Shown in pieces: positions 10,922 to 21,719 of a DNA stretch of 64,000 nucleotides. The position numbers and the translations under genes are program-made. The notes beneath the pieces were generated by a model, which was given only the letters and a program-made list of their open reading frames with translations, was not told the origin of the DNA and did no database searches. This stretch comes from Begonia masoniana (taxonomy: Eukaryota > Streptophyta > Magnoliopsida > Cucurbitales > Begoniaceae). The DNA lies in assembly GCA_022432975.1 (NCBI GenBank), contig CM039508.1, positions 45,473,646 to 45,537,645 on the forward strand, written 5' to 3'. Numbering within the stretch: position 1 is the first letter of the stretch; every line of letters begins with the position of its first letter.

Positions 10922-12537
10922 TGTAACACCCTGAAATTTAAAATCCCCAATTTGATTTCTCCAATTTGAAACCCTAATTTAAAAACCCTAAAATTTATTT
11001 TCAAATCGATTGAGGTTAAATTTTGAACATTAAAATCGTAATTTAAAAATTAAGATGAATTCATTAATTGCGCGGAAGTTTTAATCAAAATTTTAAAACA
11101 TTAAATAAAATTGTTAAAAATTTGAAATAATTGCATAATCAAATAGTTCATAAAAATCTTTAATCACAAAATTTAACATATGTTCTTCAGAGTTTCAATC
11201 TTTAAAATAATATCTAAAATACTTTTAAAAACTAAATACTTTAAATTCTTTTATCAGGAAATTCATGGCCTTCTTCTGTATACTCGCTTGCCACTAGAAA
11301 ATTCTCGATCGCAACAAGTTCTTCCTCAGATAAAAACTTACTTACATCACAAAATTATACAAAACTATGAGATTTAACTCAGCAAGCAAAAATACGTGTA
11401 AGTGTCAAAATTAATATTTAACTTTTATCGAATCCTGATTACAGACTGGTTGGTACTCATTTTCCTAACCTTAGACTTTAGCCATCTCATTGTCGTTCAG
11501 GCGTAGTCAAACAGACTGGTTGAAACTCATTTTCCAACCTTAGGCGTTAGCCATCATATTCATACACATACAAAGTGTCCTACATATTTTATCTTCATAC
11601 TATCTTATGTCAATGCCTAAACATGTGTGTTCAAATATCAGTAATGTGTAAGAAATCATTTATAAGAAAATAATAAAATCTTTTGTGATGTAGGGTCATA
11701 GCCAAAACATTAAAAATTGTATTTTTACTTACTAAATTCCGAGCAAGTAGGGTTATCAGGATTTTCTGAAATTCTAAATAATTTCCTGCCTAAAATAAAT
11801 ATTTGGTATTAAAATTTCATTTAAATAAATTCAATTCTATAATAATTTAGACAGAATTTCCATACCGGTAAAATCTTATATCGGTTCGGATCGAAATTTG
11901 AGTCGGGTCGAAATTCTGGTTGGGTCGGGTTCGGGTCGGTTCTGATGAACAGTGCAGGTTGAGTGAACAGTGTCGGCTTGGTTCAATTTTACTATTCTGG
12001 TCCGATTTGGTTTGAGCTGCAAAGAACGGGTTCGATTCACACCTTCAAAAAGACCGGTTCAGTTTTTAAAAATTAAAACTGAAGCTGTTTCTCTTCCTCC
12101 CCTTTCTTCTTCGAGCGAGCAGAGACCAGAGAGAGCGAAGGAAAGAGAGAACTGCAGGGAGGGAGAGAACGAGAGGGAGGGAGTGAGGCCGAGAGAGAGG
12201 GAGCTCGGAGGTTGGAGATCGGCCGGCGAGAGTTCGGCCAGGTGAGCGCCGAACGACGAGCGAGGTTCGGCCGAGGAGGTTTTCGCCGGAGAAGAGTTCG
12301 GCCGAGATTTGAAATGGAGATTTCCGGCGAGGTAAGCTCCGATTTTAGGTGTGATTTCTCCATCACCGAGCTACCCAATTTATAGGGGAAGCTCCTCCAA
12401 TTTTTCACGTTTCTTCCTCTTTTTATTATCAATTTCGTCGGCCAATTTAGGGTTTTGTTAAATTATTCGAGCTGGAAGGAAGTTCTTCCTTCTTTTATTC
12501 AAAATTTTCAGGCTGCACGTGTTTTTGATGTGTTACA
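10922..12537 (-). repeat. 5' LTR of the gypsy element
   Basis: This 1616-bp copy begins TGTAACACCC and ends GTGTTACA and matches 1946-3533 along its length with scattered substitutions and small indels. It carries a block near 12030 (GATTCACACCTTCAAAAAG) absent from the partner. The GA-rich leader is at 12120-12220. It is followed by the target duplication ACAAT (12538-12542). Confidence 0.92.
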
Positions 12538-12542
12538 ACAAT

Positions 12543-12787
12543 TAACAGAGACAGAGACATGGCCGATTGATCGGCTCTTTATGAGTGATCGATCGGCTCT
12601 TCCTCGTTCAAAGCAAGTGTCGACCTATAATGTAACAGGTCGACGCCTAAAAAATCATTTTATTCAGAGTGTCGACCAAAAACCCTAACTCTCGACCTTT
12701 CTCTCTCTAGTCTCGACTATCATCGGCTATTTTCGACCACGCCACTTTCTTCTGATATTCATCTCTTCTCTTCATTTTATATCTCTA
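12543..12787 (+). repeat. GATCGGCT and GTCGAC motif cluster, leader of the first transposon ORF
   Basis: Contains CCGATTGATCGGCTC and GATCGATCGGCTC (12563-12600), then GTGTCGACC-type motifs at about 12618, 12639 and 12669 with degenerate TCTCGACC copies up to 12740. It continues the GATCGGC cluster that ends at 1780 on the far side of the gypsy element. A short AT-rich leader precedes the ATG at 12788. Confidence 0.6.
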
Positions 12788-14061
12788 ATGGCTTCATCAT
12801 CTTGCAGCAAATTCACCATTCACAAAAAGAGATCAAATAATGCTACTCCCGCCGCTAAAATTGACCAACAACCTATATGGCCTTTTCCTTTATTCAAGAA
12901 TTATGATTCAATGAAACGATATGATGATGATTTCCAGTTCAAACTCCTGATTTTAAGTAGAATAGTGAAATTTTATGATTTATGTAGCTTAAATTTGGAA
13001 CAGCCATTAAAGGCTTTGGGGTTGTATGAGTTGTTCAATTTTGATGGACCTTACATTGAAACTCCAGTGAGAATATTCTACGCAAATTTAGAACATTTTT
13101 TGAGGCCTCTCAAAATTATTAATTATGTGTATGAAAAACACATAGAGATATCCCCACGTTCAATAAATATAATTTTAGAATGTGAGTTCAACAACGAGGC
13201 TGAATGTTATTATGAGGCAGCTAAGGATCCTGATTTTGTGGGCACTAGTGAAGGAACTGAATTTTTTAGAATGATTGTTAAGGATCCAAATCAATTCCTT
13301 CCGTTGAAACCGAAGGCTAAGGATTTAAATGTACGTGCACGACTCATTCACCACATGATTACATACAGTCTCTTACCAAGAGATGGACATAGAGATCATA
13401 TTAGTAGGATAGATCTCTATGTTTTGTATAAAATTTTTCGAGGATAATCATTTAATGTTGGGTACGTCATTTTGAAACGGATGCTGCAAGTATTCACCAA
13501 CTCTGTCAAGTCCTTACCCTTTAATCTTCTTCTAATGAAGATTTTTGAGGTCAATAGTGTCCAAATTCCTAGGTCAGAAACTCGATTACCTTTGAAGAAA
13601 ACTGACATCTACACCACTTCTTCTCTAGCAAGAATGGGGATAGTATGGGGATAGTACTCAATGCGACTGGAGAGTGGATTTTCAAAGGAGAACAAGCTGG
13701 TGCATCTAGGGCTGTACCCTCACTTATGGAAATTGACGAGGGTGGTAACGAGCAAAGACAAACTACTGAACCCTCCTCCAATGCATCTAGAGGAAGCTGC
13801 TCTCACCTTGAGGAAAGGGTCAACACTTTGGAGGCAAGTATAGCTAGCATTGACACCACTTTTGACTCCTTTCAGAACCTGATTCTCGATCGCTTTGATC
13901 AAATGGAAGCTCGGATGGACGCGATGACAGCTGAACTCCATGAAGAATTCAATGAGGTTCACCGGCATCTTGATTATCTTCAAGATTATTGGGATGGCAA
14001 AGTAGACCCTCCTGCCGATCCTCCAGTCGATACTTTTGACAATCCATGTTACTCTCCATGA
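12788..14061 (+). pseudogene. putative plant transposon protein ORF (copy 1), broken
   Basis: The ATG at 12788 opens a 219-residue frame ending at a TAA (13445-13447). The same frame continues to about 13644. There an exact 11-bp tandem duplication (ATGGGGATAGT at 13634-13644 and 13645-13655) shifts the frame, which then runs to a TGA at 14061. The conceptual protein has a helical core, the segment VRARLIHHMITYSLLPRDGH, the segment SLPFNLLLMKIFEV, and a C-terminal coiled coil (HLEERVNTLEASIASIDTTF). This layout resembles the family usually annotated as 'putative plant transposon protein domain'; the assignment is from memory of the family and has not been searched. The function of that family is not known. 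GTGTCGACC clusters lie on both sides. Confidence 0.6.
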
Positions 14062-14269
14062 GTGACATTTTTTTTTTGTATGCTTCTCTTAGTTTATGAA
14101 AATTATAGTTTGTTTGTAAATTGTAATTATTGAAATTTGAATGATTGAATACTGAGTTACTTATTTTCTTTCTTGTACAGACGTACAGTTGTAATCTGTT
14201 TTGGAGTAACTTTTGCAATGTTTAAAATGAAATGAAATGTTATTTGTGTTGCAATTGTTTTTTTTTTAT

Positions 14270-14600
14270 AATGACAGAGGGAGTGTCGACCAGAACTCAC
14301 TAGTGTCGACCATAACTCACTAGTGTCGACCAGAACTTAATAGTGTCGACCCCAAGTTGTAATGGATAAAAATTAAAATCAGAGCCAATTCCAGTGTCGA
14401 CCGAAATATAAAGGTGTCGACTTGTAAAAAACAGAAGTAATTCAAGTGTCAACCTAGAGCGTCAAGTGTCGACCCCAAAGTGTGACAAATGAAAACAGAA
14501 TTACATAAGCAATTCAAGTGTCGACCATAACTCACTAGTGTCGACCCCAAGTTTTAATCAGTAAAACAGACCAAATTCCAACGGTAACAAGAACGTTGCT
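14270..14600 (+). repeat. GTGTCGACC motif array
   Basis: Nine exact GTGTCGAC motifs and one GTGTCAACC variant in about 300 bp, several in the longer form ACTCACTAGTGTCGACC. Spacing is irregular (23-60 bp), so this is a cluster of short sites, not a tandem satellite. The same motif recurs at 12618-12680, 21560-21710 and 22390-22560. It may be a protein-binding array of a transposon end. Confidence 0.7.
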
Positions 14601-15027
14601 CTGGCTAAGTCGTTGAGATTCTGTGGCCGTTGGCCCCTTCACTAGTTCACTCCATTTTTTCTATAAAATTTTAATCCTCCCTTCATTTCTTTGCACCTCA
14701 ATCTCTCTCAATTCAATTCATTTACTACTCCTTAGATTGCTTTTTTGTACTCTGCTCACTGTACTCTGTACTCTGCTCTCAATCCATTCATTAATCCATT
14801 CCTTGATTCAAACCTTCAACAAGGTAAAATTTAGTTTATTCTTTTTATATTTACAAAATTTTTAATTATATTTAATAGTTATACACTTGTACTAACATAC
14901 ATTAATTTATTTTCGTAGGGTTTCTTATACGGTATAAGTGATCAATTCACACCATCTCATACAAGACACAAAAGCTCTTGTTGGAAATTGGTTTTGTGGT
15001 ATCATTTATTTGAAATTATTTTTAATT

Positions 15028-17048
15028 ATGGATCCACGTGATTATAACATTGATTTTGATGATGATATTGAAGAAATTATGAAAACTGCATTTTCAATAT
15101 GACAATCATCTGCACAAGCATCCACTTCCACTTCATCACCTCAAAAAAAAAAGAAACAAAACTTCTGAGGTATGGAAACATTTTGTAATGAAAGATATTA
15201 AAATTGGTGAAAAAATAAAATCTAGAGCTCAATGTAAATATTGTATTAAAAATTATGCATATGTTTCTAGTAGTTTAACCACCTCACTAAATAGGCATTA
15301 TCAAAAGTGTCATTTAAACGAGCAAGTTAGAGATCCTACACAAAGATTATTAAATGCTAGTGGTAGTGGCACTTTTATGTATTCACAATAAAATGAGAAA
15401 AGAAATAGCAAAACTTGTAGCACAATGTGAATTACCCCTAGCGTTTACTGATAGTGTTGAATTTGAAAATTTTATAAAAGAATATGTTATTCCTAACTTT
15501 AAACGTGTTCCTAGAAGTTCTACTCGAAATGATATCATTAAAATGTTTAATGATATGAAAAATGAACTAATTGTATTTTTTTCAAATGCTCCTTCAAAGT
15601 CTATTTGTATCACCTCCGATTTATAGAGTGCACGTAATTCTATAGGATATGTAGTTGTAACTTCTCATTTTATAGATGACTCTTGACAATTAAATAAAAG
15701 AATTTTAGGATTTCGTAATTGTGAATATCCCCACACAGATATTACAATTTATAAATATATTGTTACGATATTGCAAGAATATTCCATTAAAGATAGAATA
15801 TTTAGTATAACACTTGATAATGCTAGTGCTAATGATTCTGCTATTTCTCATTTTAAAAATTATTTTCAATTACATACTACTCACGATTCTCTTTTTCATA
15901 TGAGATGTGTTTGTCATATTTTAAATTTAGTCGTTAAGGACGGTATGACATATATTTCACCTCATATTGAATCAATTAGATCTGTAATTTCTTATATAAT
16001 TATATCTAATTCGATGCAACAAGAATATAGAGATTTTTGTAAAGCTGCTCAACTTAGACAAAGAAAATTAAAAATTGATATAGATAATAGGTGAAATTCT
16101 ACTTATTTAATGTTGGAAAATGTTAGGCCATATTGGCAAGTTATCTGTACTTTTATTAGTGAGAAAACTCAAAGTATTAATCTTGATAAATCTAGCTGTG
16201 ACGTAACTAATATATTTCTTAATTTTTTAAAACCATTTTATGAGGTTACAAATGAATGTTCGAGAATTTATTATCTCACTTCTCATCTTGTTCTTCCAAT
16301 TTTTATAAACTTAACAAATAATTTTGCACAATATCGACATATAGATGAATTTAGAGATATACTTAATGAAATGGAAACAAAATTTAAAAAATATTGGCTT
16401 GATATCCCTCATATTTTTTGTTATGTATATATAATGGACTCTAGATATAAGTTAAGAGGTATATGTCTAATTGTTAATAAAATTTCTAATAATTTACAAA
16501 CTTCTTCTTTATTTTTTATAGATCAAATAACTCATGGAATTACTAGTTTATATTCTTCTTATGAATCTAAATATTCAAATCTTAGTAGTAGTCGTAGTGT
16601 TTCTTCACATGCTTCTAGTTCAAGTAGTGGTGGTAGAAATATTGTAGGTTCACAGTCTAGTATTTATGATAATTGGAATCAATTAGATACATATGCATAT
16701 TCTAGTTCTATGCGAAATGAATTATAAATTTATTTTGACACTCGATATCAATTTTCTAGAGAAGAAAATTTTGATATTTTAAATTGGTGGAAAATATTTT
16801 CCACTACATATCCTATTCTGTCTGTAATTGCACGGGATCTACTAACACCTCCGGTCTCAACTGTAGCATCGGAATCTGCTTTTAGTGCAGGTGGACGTGT
16901 GTATGATGATCGACGAGGAAGACTTGCACCTGATCTCGTGGAGGCACTTATTTGCATGAAGGATTTGAATAGTGCGGGTACGAGAAACCAACAAAGAGGG
17001 GACGAAATACTCGAAGAATTTCAAATTTTGGACTTTGAAGAAGATTAG
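15028..17048 (+). pseudogene. hAT-family transposase, broken
   Basis: Conceptual order from the ATG at 15028: an acidic N-terminus; a BED-type zinc finger (CKYC ... HYQKCH, 15230-15320); the RNase H-like transposase core with the conserved segments SDL-W-SARNS, ITLDNASAND and MRCVCHILNLVV; an insertion rich in Ser; and the C-terminal hAT dimerisation domain (NWWK, TPPVSTVASESAFSAGGR and VEALICMKDL, 16780-16970). It would catalyse cut-and-paste transposition. It carries a frameshift at an A-run near 15145, another near 15385, and in-frame stops at 15100, 15624, 15684, 16092 and 16725. It could be the former source of activity for the GAGCC-ended elements here, but that link is inference. Confidence 0.9.
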
Positions 17049-17220
17049 CTTTTATAATATTTTCATTTTGTAATTTTTTTTGACATTTTGCAAATGATTG
17101 ACTATTAGATAGGTGCTAACATAGTTGGGATGTATTTAATTTGTAGTGATACAAATGTCAAAATTTATAAATTTACAATGAAGATTATATTTTTTTAAGA
17201 TATTTGTTTTTTTAAATAAA

Positions 17221-17400
17221 TGTCTGATTTGAGGAGATTGATCGGCTCTCGATTTGTTTTGAGCCGATCAATCGCCCCAACTTTGGGCAACTGATCGGCT
17301 CTCGATCTGTTTAAAAGTTAAAACAGATCAGTCTTTTAGGTCAGCACAGCAACCTACAACCCCCGAGTCCCGATCAATCGCCCCTGCCCTAACCCCTTCT
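17221..17400. repeat. GATCGGCTC motif cluster with inverted copies
   Basis: Direct and inverted copies of TTGATCGGCTC / GAGCCGATCAA, with CAATCGCCCC variants, in about 160 bp. The first pair (17237 and 17264) forms an inverted repeat with a short loop. It follows the hAT transposase and mirrors the clusters at 1630-1780 and 12560-12600. Confidence 0.65.
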
Positions 17401-17866
17401 CTGCAACTAAACTCAACGCCGAAAACTGCCGAATCTGCCTTCTCACTTCGCAGCGCCTCCCCTCCCGTCGTCAATCGTAGTATCGTAATTCGCACCACAA
17501 TTTTGACCTCCGCATTCCAGCTCAGTAAGGCTCACCATCCGACCAGGTTATATTTCTTCCACAATTTGATAATTTAACTGAATAATTAGATTACTTTGTA
17601 TTAGTTTGTGGAATTTGGGTTGATTTTGATTGATGAGGTTGGTTTGAGATACAAAAATTAATTGTGAACGAAGTTTTATAATTATGCATGTCAATTGTTC
17701 AATGAAATGTCGATAAGAATTCTAAGTCGATAATTCTCTTTATATTTTGTATGTTGGAACTTGGAAGTTATTTGGAAGTTATTACACACAATACAAATAT
17801 CTTGTTGTTTATTTGTTGTTATTTGAGTGTTTAGTATTTGTGTTTTTCACATTTTAAAACAACAAT

Positions 17867-19378
17867 ATGCCGCCAAAATGTTTAAAAGGTTCTTCAAGCT
17901 CAAGCTCTCAAATCGATCACTCGTTCGTAAACTCTGAGGCAAGAAAATATTTCATGGATTTCATGGCCAAAAATGAACTTATTATATGCGAAATCCAATT
18001 TCAACCCGATCGGTATGCTGGAAATATTTAAGACATGCTTAAGCAACGAAATTGGGAGAATCTTGCTGCATTAGGTGGTGATGCGAACGTAAGTATCGTT
18101 CGTGAATTCTACGAAAACTTGAGAGTATCCAATTCAAATAGTACAGTTGAAGTTCGCAACAAGATCATCCACTTCTCCGCCGAGGTCATTAATGCTAAGT
18201 TTCGGTTGGAGAACTTATACGAAGATGATTATCATATGATGATGGAAGAGGAACCAGATTATGAGACGATCATACAAGAGATGGGACACCGAGGTTCACA
18301 GTGGGTTTACTCAATCGTCAACCGAGCTCAACCATTACACTTGATATTAAGTTATCTCAATTGCTACGCTCAAGCTTGGTGCAGGTTTATCGGGGGAAAC
18401 TTGATACCGACGTCCCAGAGGTCCGAGCTTACTAAAGAGCGGGCGGTACTCCTTTATTGTATTCTCACTGGTCACTCTATAAATGTCGGGCAAATTATCT
18501 ATAATAATATCAGTGCATATCGTAAGGGTTCCCCTGCTGGCCATATCCACCCTATCCTTATCACACACCTATGTGCGGCAGAAAATGTCCCTATGAACTC
18601 AACTGATGAGCCTTGGATTCAGCCAAAGCTTCATGACTCTTCAAATATTTTAAGAATACCTAATTGGCCTTACGGCGAAGCTAGAGCAAATGGAATGGGA
18701 TTCATTGAGGATGCTACTGATGCTGAAATTCCTCCTCCATTGCCTCGATTGCCTCGTATCCGGCGCAAAGATGGTAATATGACTTATGCACAACAAGTTA
18801 CCATAGCAGAGGCAAAAAGAGAGCGCGCCAAGACTCGTCGAAAACAGTGATATAAAAAGCAATCAACTATGCCTCCCGATCAAGACGCCTCTTCATCATC
18901 TGTCATGCCACCCCACTCTTACTCAACTAACGATGTGGGGCAGATATTAGAAAATCTTACCATCTAACAAGGCCAAATGTTTGCCAATCTCGCTGCTCAA
19001 CATACAAGTTTTGAACAAGATGTAAGACAATGGCTGGAAAATATTTTCGATCAACATACCGGCTTTGAACAGGATGTAAGACAAAGGCTGAAAAATATTT
19101 TCAATCAACATACCAGCTTTGAACAGGATGCAAGACAAAGGCTGAAAAATATTTCCGATCAGCAAAGACGCATCGAACATTGGTTGACGTATATGCAAAA
19201 TCATTCGATTGAGCAAACGAACTTCTTTGCACGATATGTGCGAGCCTTAAATGCTCATTATAACCATTTGGATCCAGCAAACCTAAGTTTACCTATCTTT
19301 CAGGAGCATCTGTTGAGACCATATCGCCCTCCACAAGAGGGTGAAGACAACGATGAGCCCGACGGCAACCAATCATGA
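17867..19378 (+). pseudogene. putative plant transposon protein ORF (copy 2), three stops
   Basis: One reading frame from the ATG at 17867 to 19378, broken only by a TAA at 18029, a TGA at 18848 and a TAA at 18968. Visible parts are a Ser-rich N-terminus, the segment VNSEARKYFMDFMAKNELI, the segment MLKQRNWENLAALGGDANV followed by VREFYENLRVSNS, then RAVLLYCILTGHSINVG, and a C-terminal region with three tandem 18-residue repeats. The organisation matches the same 'putative plant transposon protein' family as 12788-14061 but with little residue identity, so the two are old paralogues or separate captures. Function unknown. It lies between the hAT transposase and the right end of element A. Confidence 0.6.
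18998..19159 (+). repeat. 54-bp coding tandem repeat, three units
   Basis: Three consecutive 54-bp units encode variants of an 18-residue block containing QHTSFEQDVRQ and RLKNIF. Unit length is a multiple of three, so the frame is kept. The heptad-like pattern suggests a lengthened helix or coiled coil in copy 2 of the plant transposon ORF. Confidence 0.8.
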
Positions 19379-19539
19379 GTTATGTTTTTTTCACTTATGT
19401 TTTTAGTTTATTTTATGCATTGAATAAGAATTTGATGAAATATTTATTTTAAATTTAGGTGATTATAATATATTTTATTATATATTTTAATTATACAATC
19501 GAAAATCTTTATTTATATAAGGAAATCTTTATTTATGTA

Positions 19540-19760
19540 AATTCTGTTCGTTAAGCTTGGCTCGTTAGGCTCTTTGGGCCGGCTCGACTCGTTAGGCTCG
19601 TGGCTCGCAAGCCGGCTCGTGGCTCGCGAGCCGGCTCAGGTTGGAAATTTTTTTGATTAGCTCGACAGGCTCGTTAAGCTCGGCTCGTTTGGCTCGGTAG
19701 GCTTGGTAGGCTCGGTGAGCCGGGACTTTCTCGGCTCGACTCGCTCGTTTAATATCTCTA
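19540..19760. repeat. right terminal and subterminal region of element A
   Basis: About 25 GGCTCG/GAGCC motifs in 200 bp, ending CTCGCTCGTTTAATATCTCTA. This is the inverted form of the left end of element B at 20268. The following eight bases, CATCAAGG (19761-19768), would be the hAT target duplication. Confidence 0.75.
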
Positions 19761-19768
19761 CATCAAGG

Positions 19769-20259
19769 CCGTATTTTTCGAAGAAGATGAGCAAGTTTAT
19801 TTCCTTAATTTTATTTTGGCCTTGAAAGTGACACTGTGACAAGGCCAAAGATAAAAGACAACCTCCAATGTCCAACCAAAGACTCTCTGATACACCTTTA
19901 TTACCGAGTAAAGACGTGATGAAACTAATTGAAAACAAAAAAATTGTAGTCATACTTGATTTCATTGAAATATTTCGATTCTTTTTGTAAATAAACCTCT
20001 AAATAGTGATTTATGAAATAGAATTAACTTTTTAATAACTAAAAAAGCTTATAGCTCTTAAGTATTATGATTCTTTCTAATTTGAAAGAAATTATTTTTT
20101 TTAGTGGTTTCTTATTCGGGTGGAGTTCTCCTCCCCCAGCTTCTTGTAAATTTGTCTTAAATACAAAATTTTCTTATCAAAAAAAATATATAGTAAGTAC
20201 CCAACTTCCACTCTTAACTTGTGGCCATCTGTCCAGGAAAGACCGGAATGATCAGATCA
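19769..20259. other. spacer between the two hAT ends, nothing recognised
   Basis: About 490 bp of A/T-rich unique sequence between the right end of element A and the left target duplication of element B. I see no gene, RNA or repeat in it; short ORFs lack family features. Confidence 0.5.
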
Positions 20260-20831
20260 GTTAGAATTAGAGATGTTAAACGAGCGAGTCGAGTCGAGCC
20301 GAGCCGAGAAAGTCCCGGCTCACCGAGCCTGCCGAGCCAAACGAGCCGAGCCTAACGAGCCTGCCGAGCCTAACGAGCCGAGCCAAACGAGCTGATCAAA
20401 AAAATTTCCAACCCGAGCCGGCTCGCGAGCCACGAGCCTAACGAGCCGAGTCGAGCCGGCCCAACGAGCGTAACGAGCCGAGCTTAACGAACTGAGCTTA
20501 TAATTATATAAATAAAAATTTCCGATTGTATAACTAAAGTCTAAAATATATCATAAAATTTACTATAATTACTTAAATTTAAAATAAATATATCTACAAA
20601 TTCAATTATAATTGGGAGGTCTTCCGGAGGAAGCTCAGTCGATGTGCGGTGGTTTGGGGAAGGAGAATTGCATTGTGCAGAAGCGAAACGGAGGAGGGAG
20701 GAAGTAGGAGAAAGACTGAGGAGTGACTGAGAGGAAGAGAGCGCGTGGAAATATAAATATAGCGAGGTGGAGGGGGAGTGATGAGGTGGATGCCAGCTAA
20801 TACACTATTTGAACGCGGTCAACGTGGCAAT

Positions 20832-21530
20832 AAGAGCACCTCCAACGGTAGCAACCTGTTGGAGTTGCTATCAAATAAATTAATAATATTTATATTATTA
20901 TTTAAATAAATTATTTTCTCTCTCTTCCACCTCATCTCTTAGCAACCTCAATCACTTTTTTACTCCAATGATAGCAACTCTACTTCGTTGCTCATAAAAT
21001 AATTTTATATTTAATTTTAATATTAATTTTTTTTTACATATATATAATCATAATATCATTAAATTAAGTAAATATTATAGTTTGGGAAGTAAACAAAATT
21101 AATATTAATTGTATATAATTAAAATACAAATAAAAAATTACACAAACACGATTACCATCCAAAATATTGAAGAAAAAATTTCCATAAACATCTATATTTT
21201 AATACGAAGAATATTTTTTAATCAAATTGTGCTCCAAATCGAGACCATATATGCTCTACCAAGTCCGCTTGAAGATTGCGATGTACGTTTCTATCTCGGA
21301 TTTCAGCATTTCGTTGAAGCATTGTCTGAAAATCGGAAATAGGTCCATGTAATACTTCTATTGTTGGTGATGGAGTAGGACCTTCATCGTAATTATGATT
21401 ATATATACCTTCATATAAGCCTCGTTCATCCTCCACAATCATATTGTGGAGTATGATACATGCGTACATGATATCTTTGATAACATTTCCTTCCCAAAAA
21501 GCGACTAAGACCAGTTACTGATAATTAATT
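20832..21530 (-). pseudogene. PIF/Harbinger remnant, transposase C-terminus
   Basis: The left boundary reads GAGCACCTCCAACGG after TAA, as in plant PIF/Harbinger termini. The minus strand at about 21218-21520 encodes the end of a DDE transposase: VIKDIMYACIILHNMIVEDE and RNAEIRDRNVHRNLQADLVEH. The N-terminal part and right terminus are missing; at about 21530 it joins the GTGTCGACC cluster. It is nested in, or was captured by, element B. Confidence 0.75.
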
Positions 21531-21559
21531 TTTTTTGTAAATGATAGGTTAAGTGTTTT

Positions 21560-21715
21560 GGCAAGAGGAGGTGTCGACCAGTTACTGAGGTGTCGACCAA
21601 AGTCTGTGGGGAAAGGTTTCAGAGTGTCGACCCCTATTATAAAAGTGTCGACCAAAAGTTACGAGTGTCCGAGTGTTGACCCCTGTTATAAAAGTGTTGA
21701 CCAAAATTGATTGCA
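21560..21715 (+). repeat. GTGTCGACC cluster in element B
   Basis: Four GTGTCGACC copies and two GTGTTGACC copies. The variants differ at the CpG cytosine, as expected from deamination of a methylated site. Same motif family as 14270-14600. Confidence 0.65.
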
Positions 21716-21719
21716 ATAC

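Larger units (their letters stand above)
1946..12537 (-). mobile_element. Ty3/gypsy chromovirus (Tekay-like), complete but dead
   Basis: A full-length LTR retrotransposon on the minus strand. LTRs are at 1946-3533 and 10922-12537, and the 5-bp target duplication ACAAT is at 1941-1945 and 12538-12542. The order from the 5' LTR is primer-binding site, gag with zinc knuckle, protease, reverse transcriptase, RNase H, integrase and a chromodomain-like tail, which is the gypsy order. The C-terminal ILESEERKLRNKKISLVKV segment resembles Tekay/Del chromovirus tails. Multiple stops and frameshifts, a damaged protease site and a nested solo LTR make it non-autonomous. It interrupts element A, so it is younger than that element. 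Confidence 0.9.
1262..19760. mobile_element. composite hAT-type element (element A), left end truncated or diverged
   Basis: The right end (19540-19760) has the same terminus, reading inward from the end (minus strand) TAGAGATATTAAACGAGCG, and the same GGCTCG-rich subterminal region as the complete hAT element at 20268-22871. The left part (about 1290-1440) is the inverted counterpart of that element's right subterminal region, matching over more than 100 bp. Between them lie a broken hAT transposase, two broken plant-transposon-protein ORFs and internal arrays of GATCGGC and GTGTCGACC motifs, which also occur inside the complete element. Without the nested gypsy element the unit would be about 7.9 kb. 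The extreme left terminus is not visible; the left-edge gypsy LTR joins at 1261/1262. That all of this is one element is inference; several nested elements are an alternative. Confidence 0.5.
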
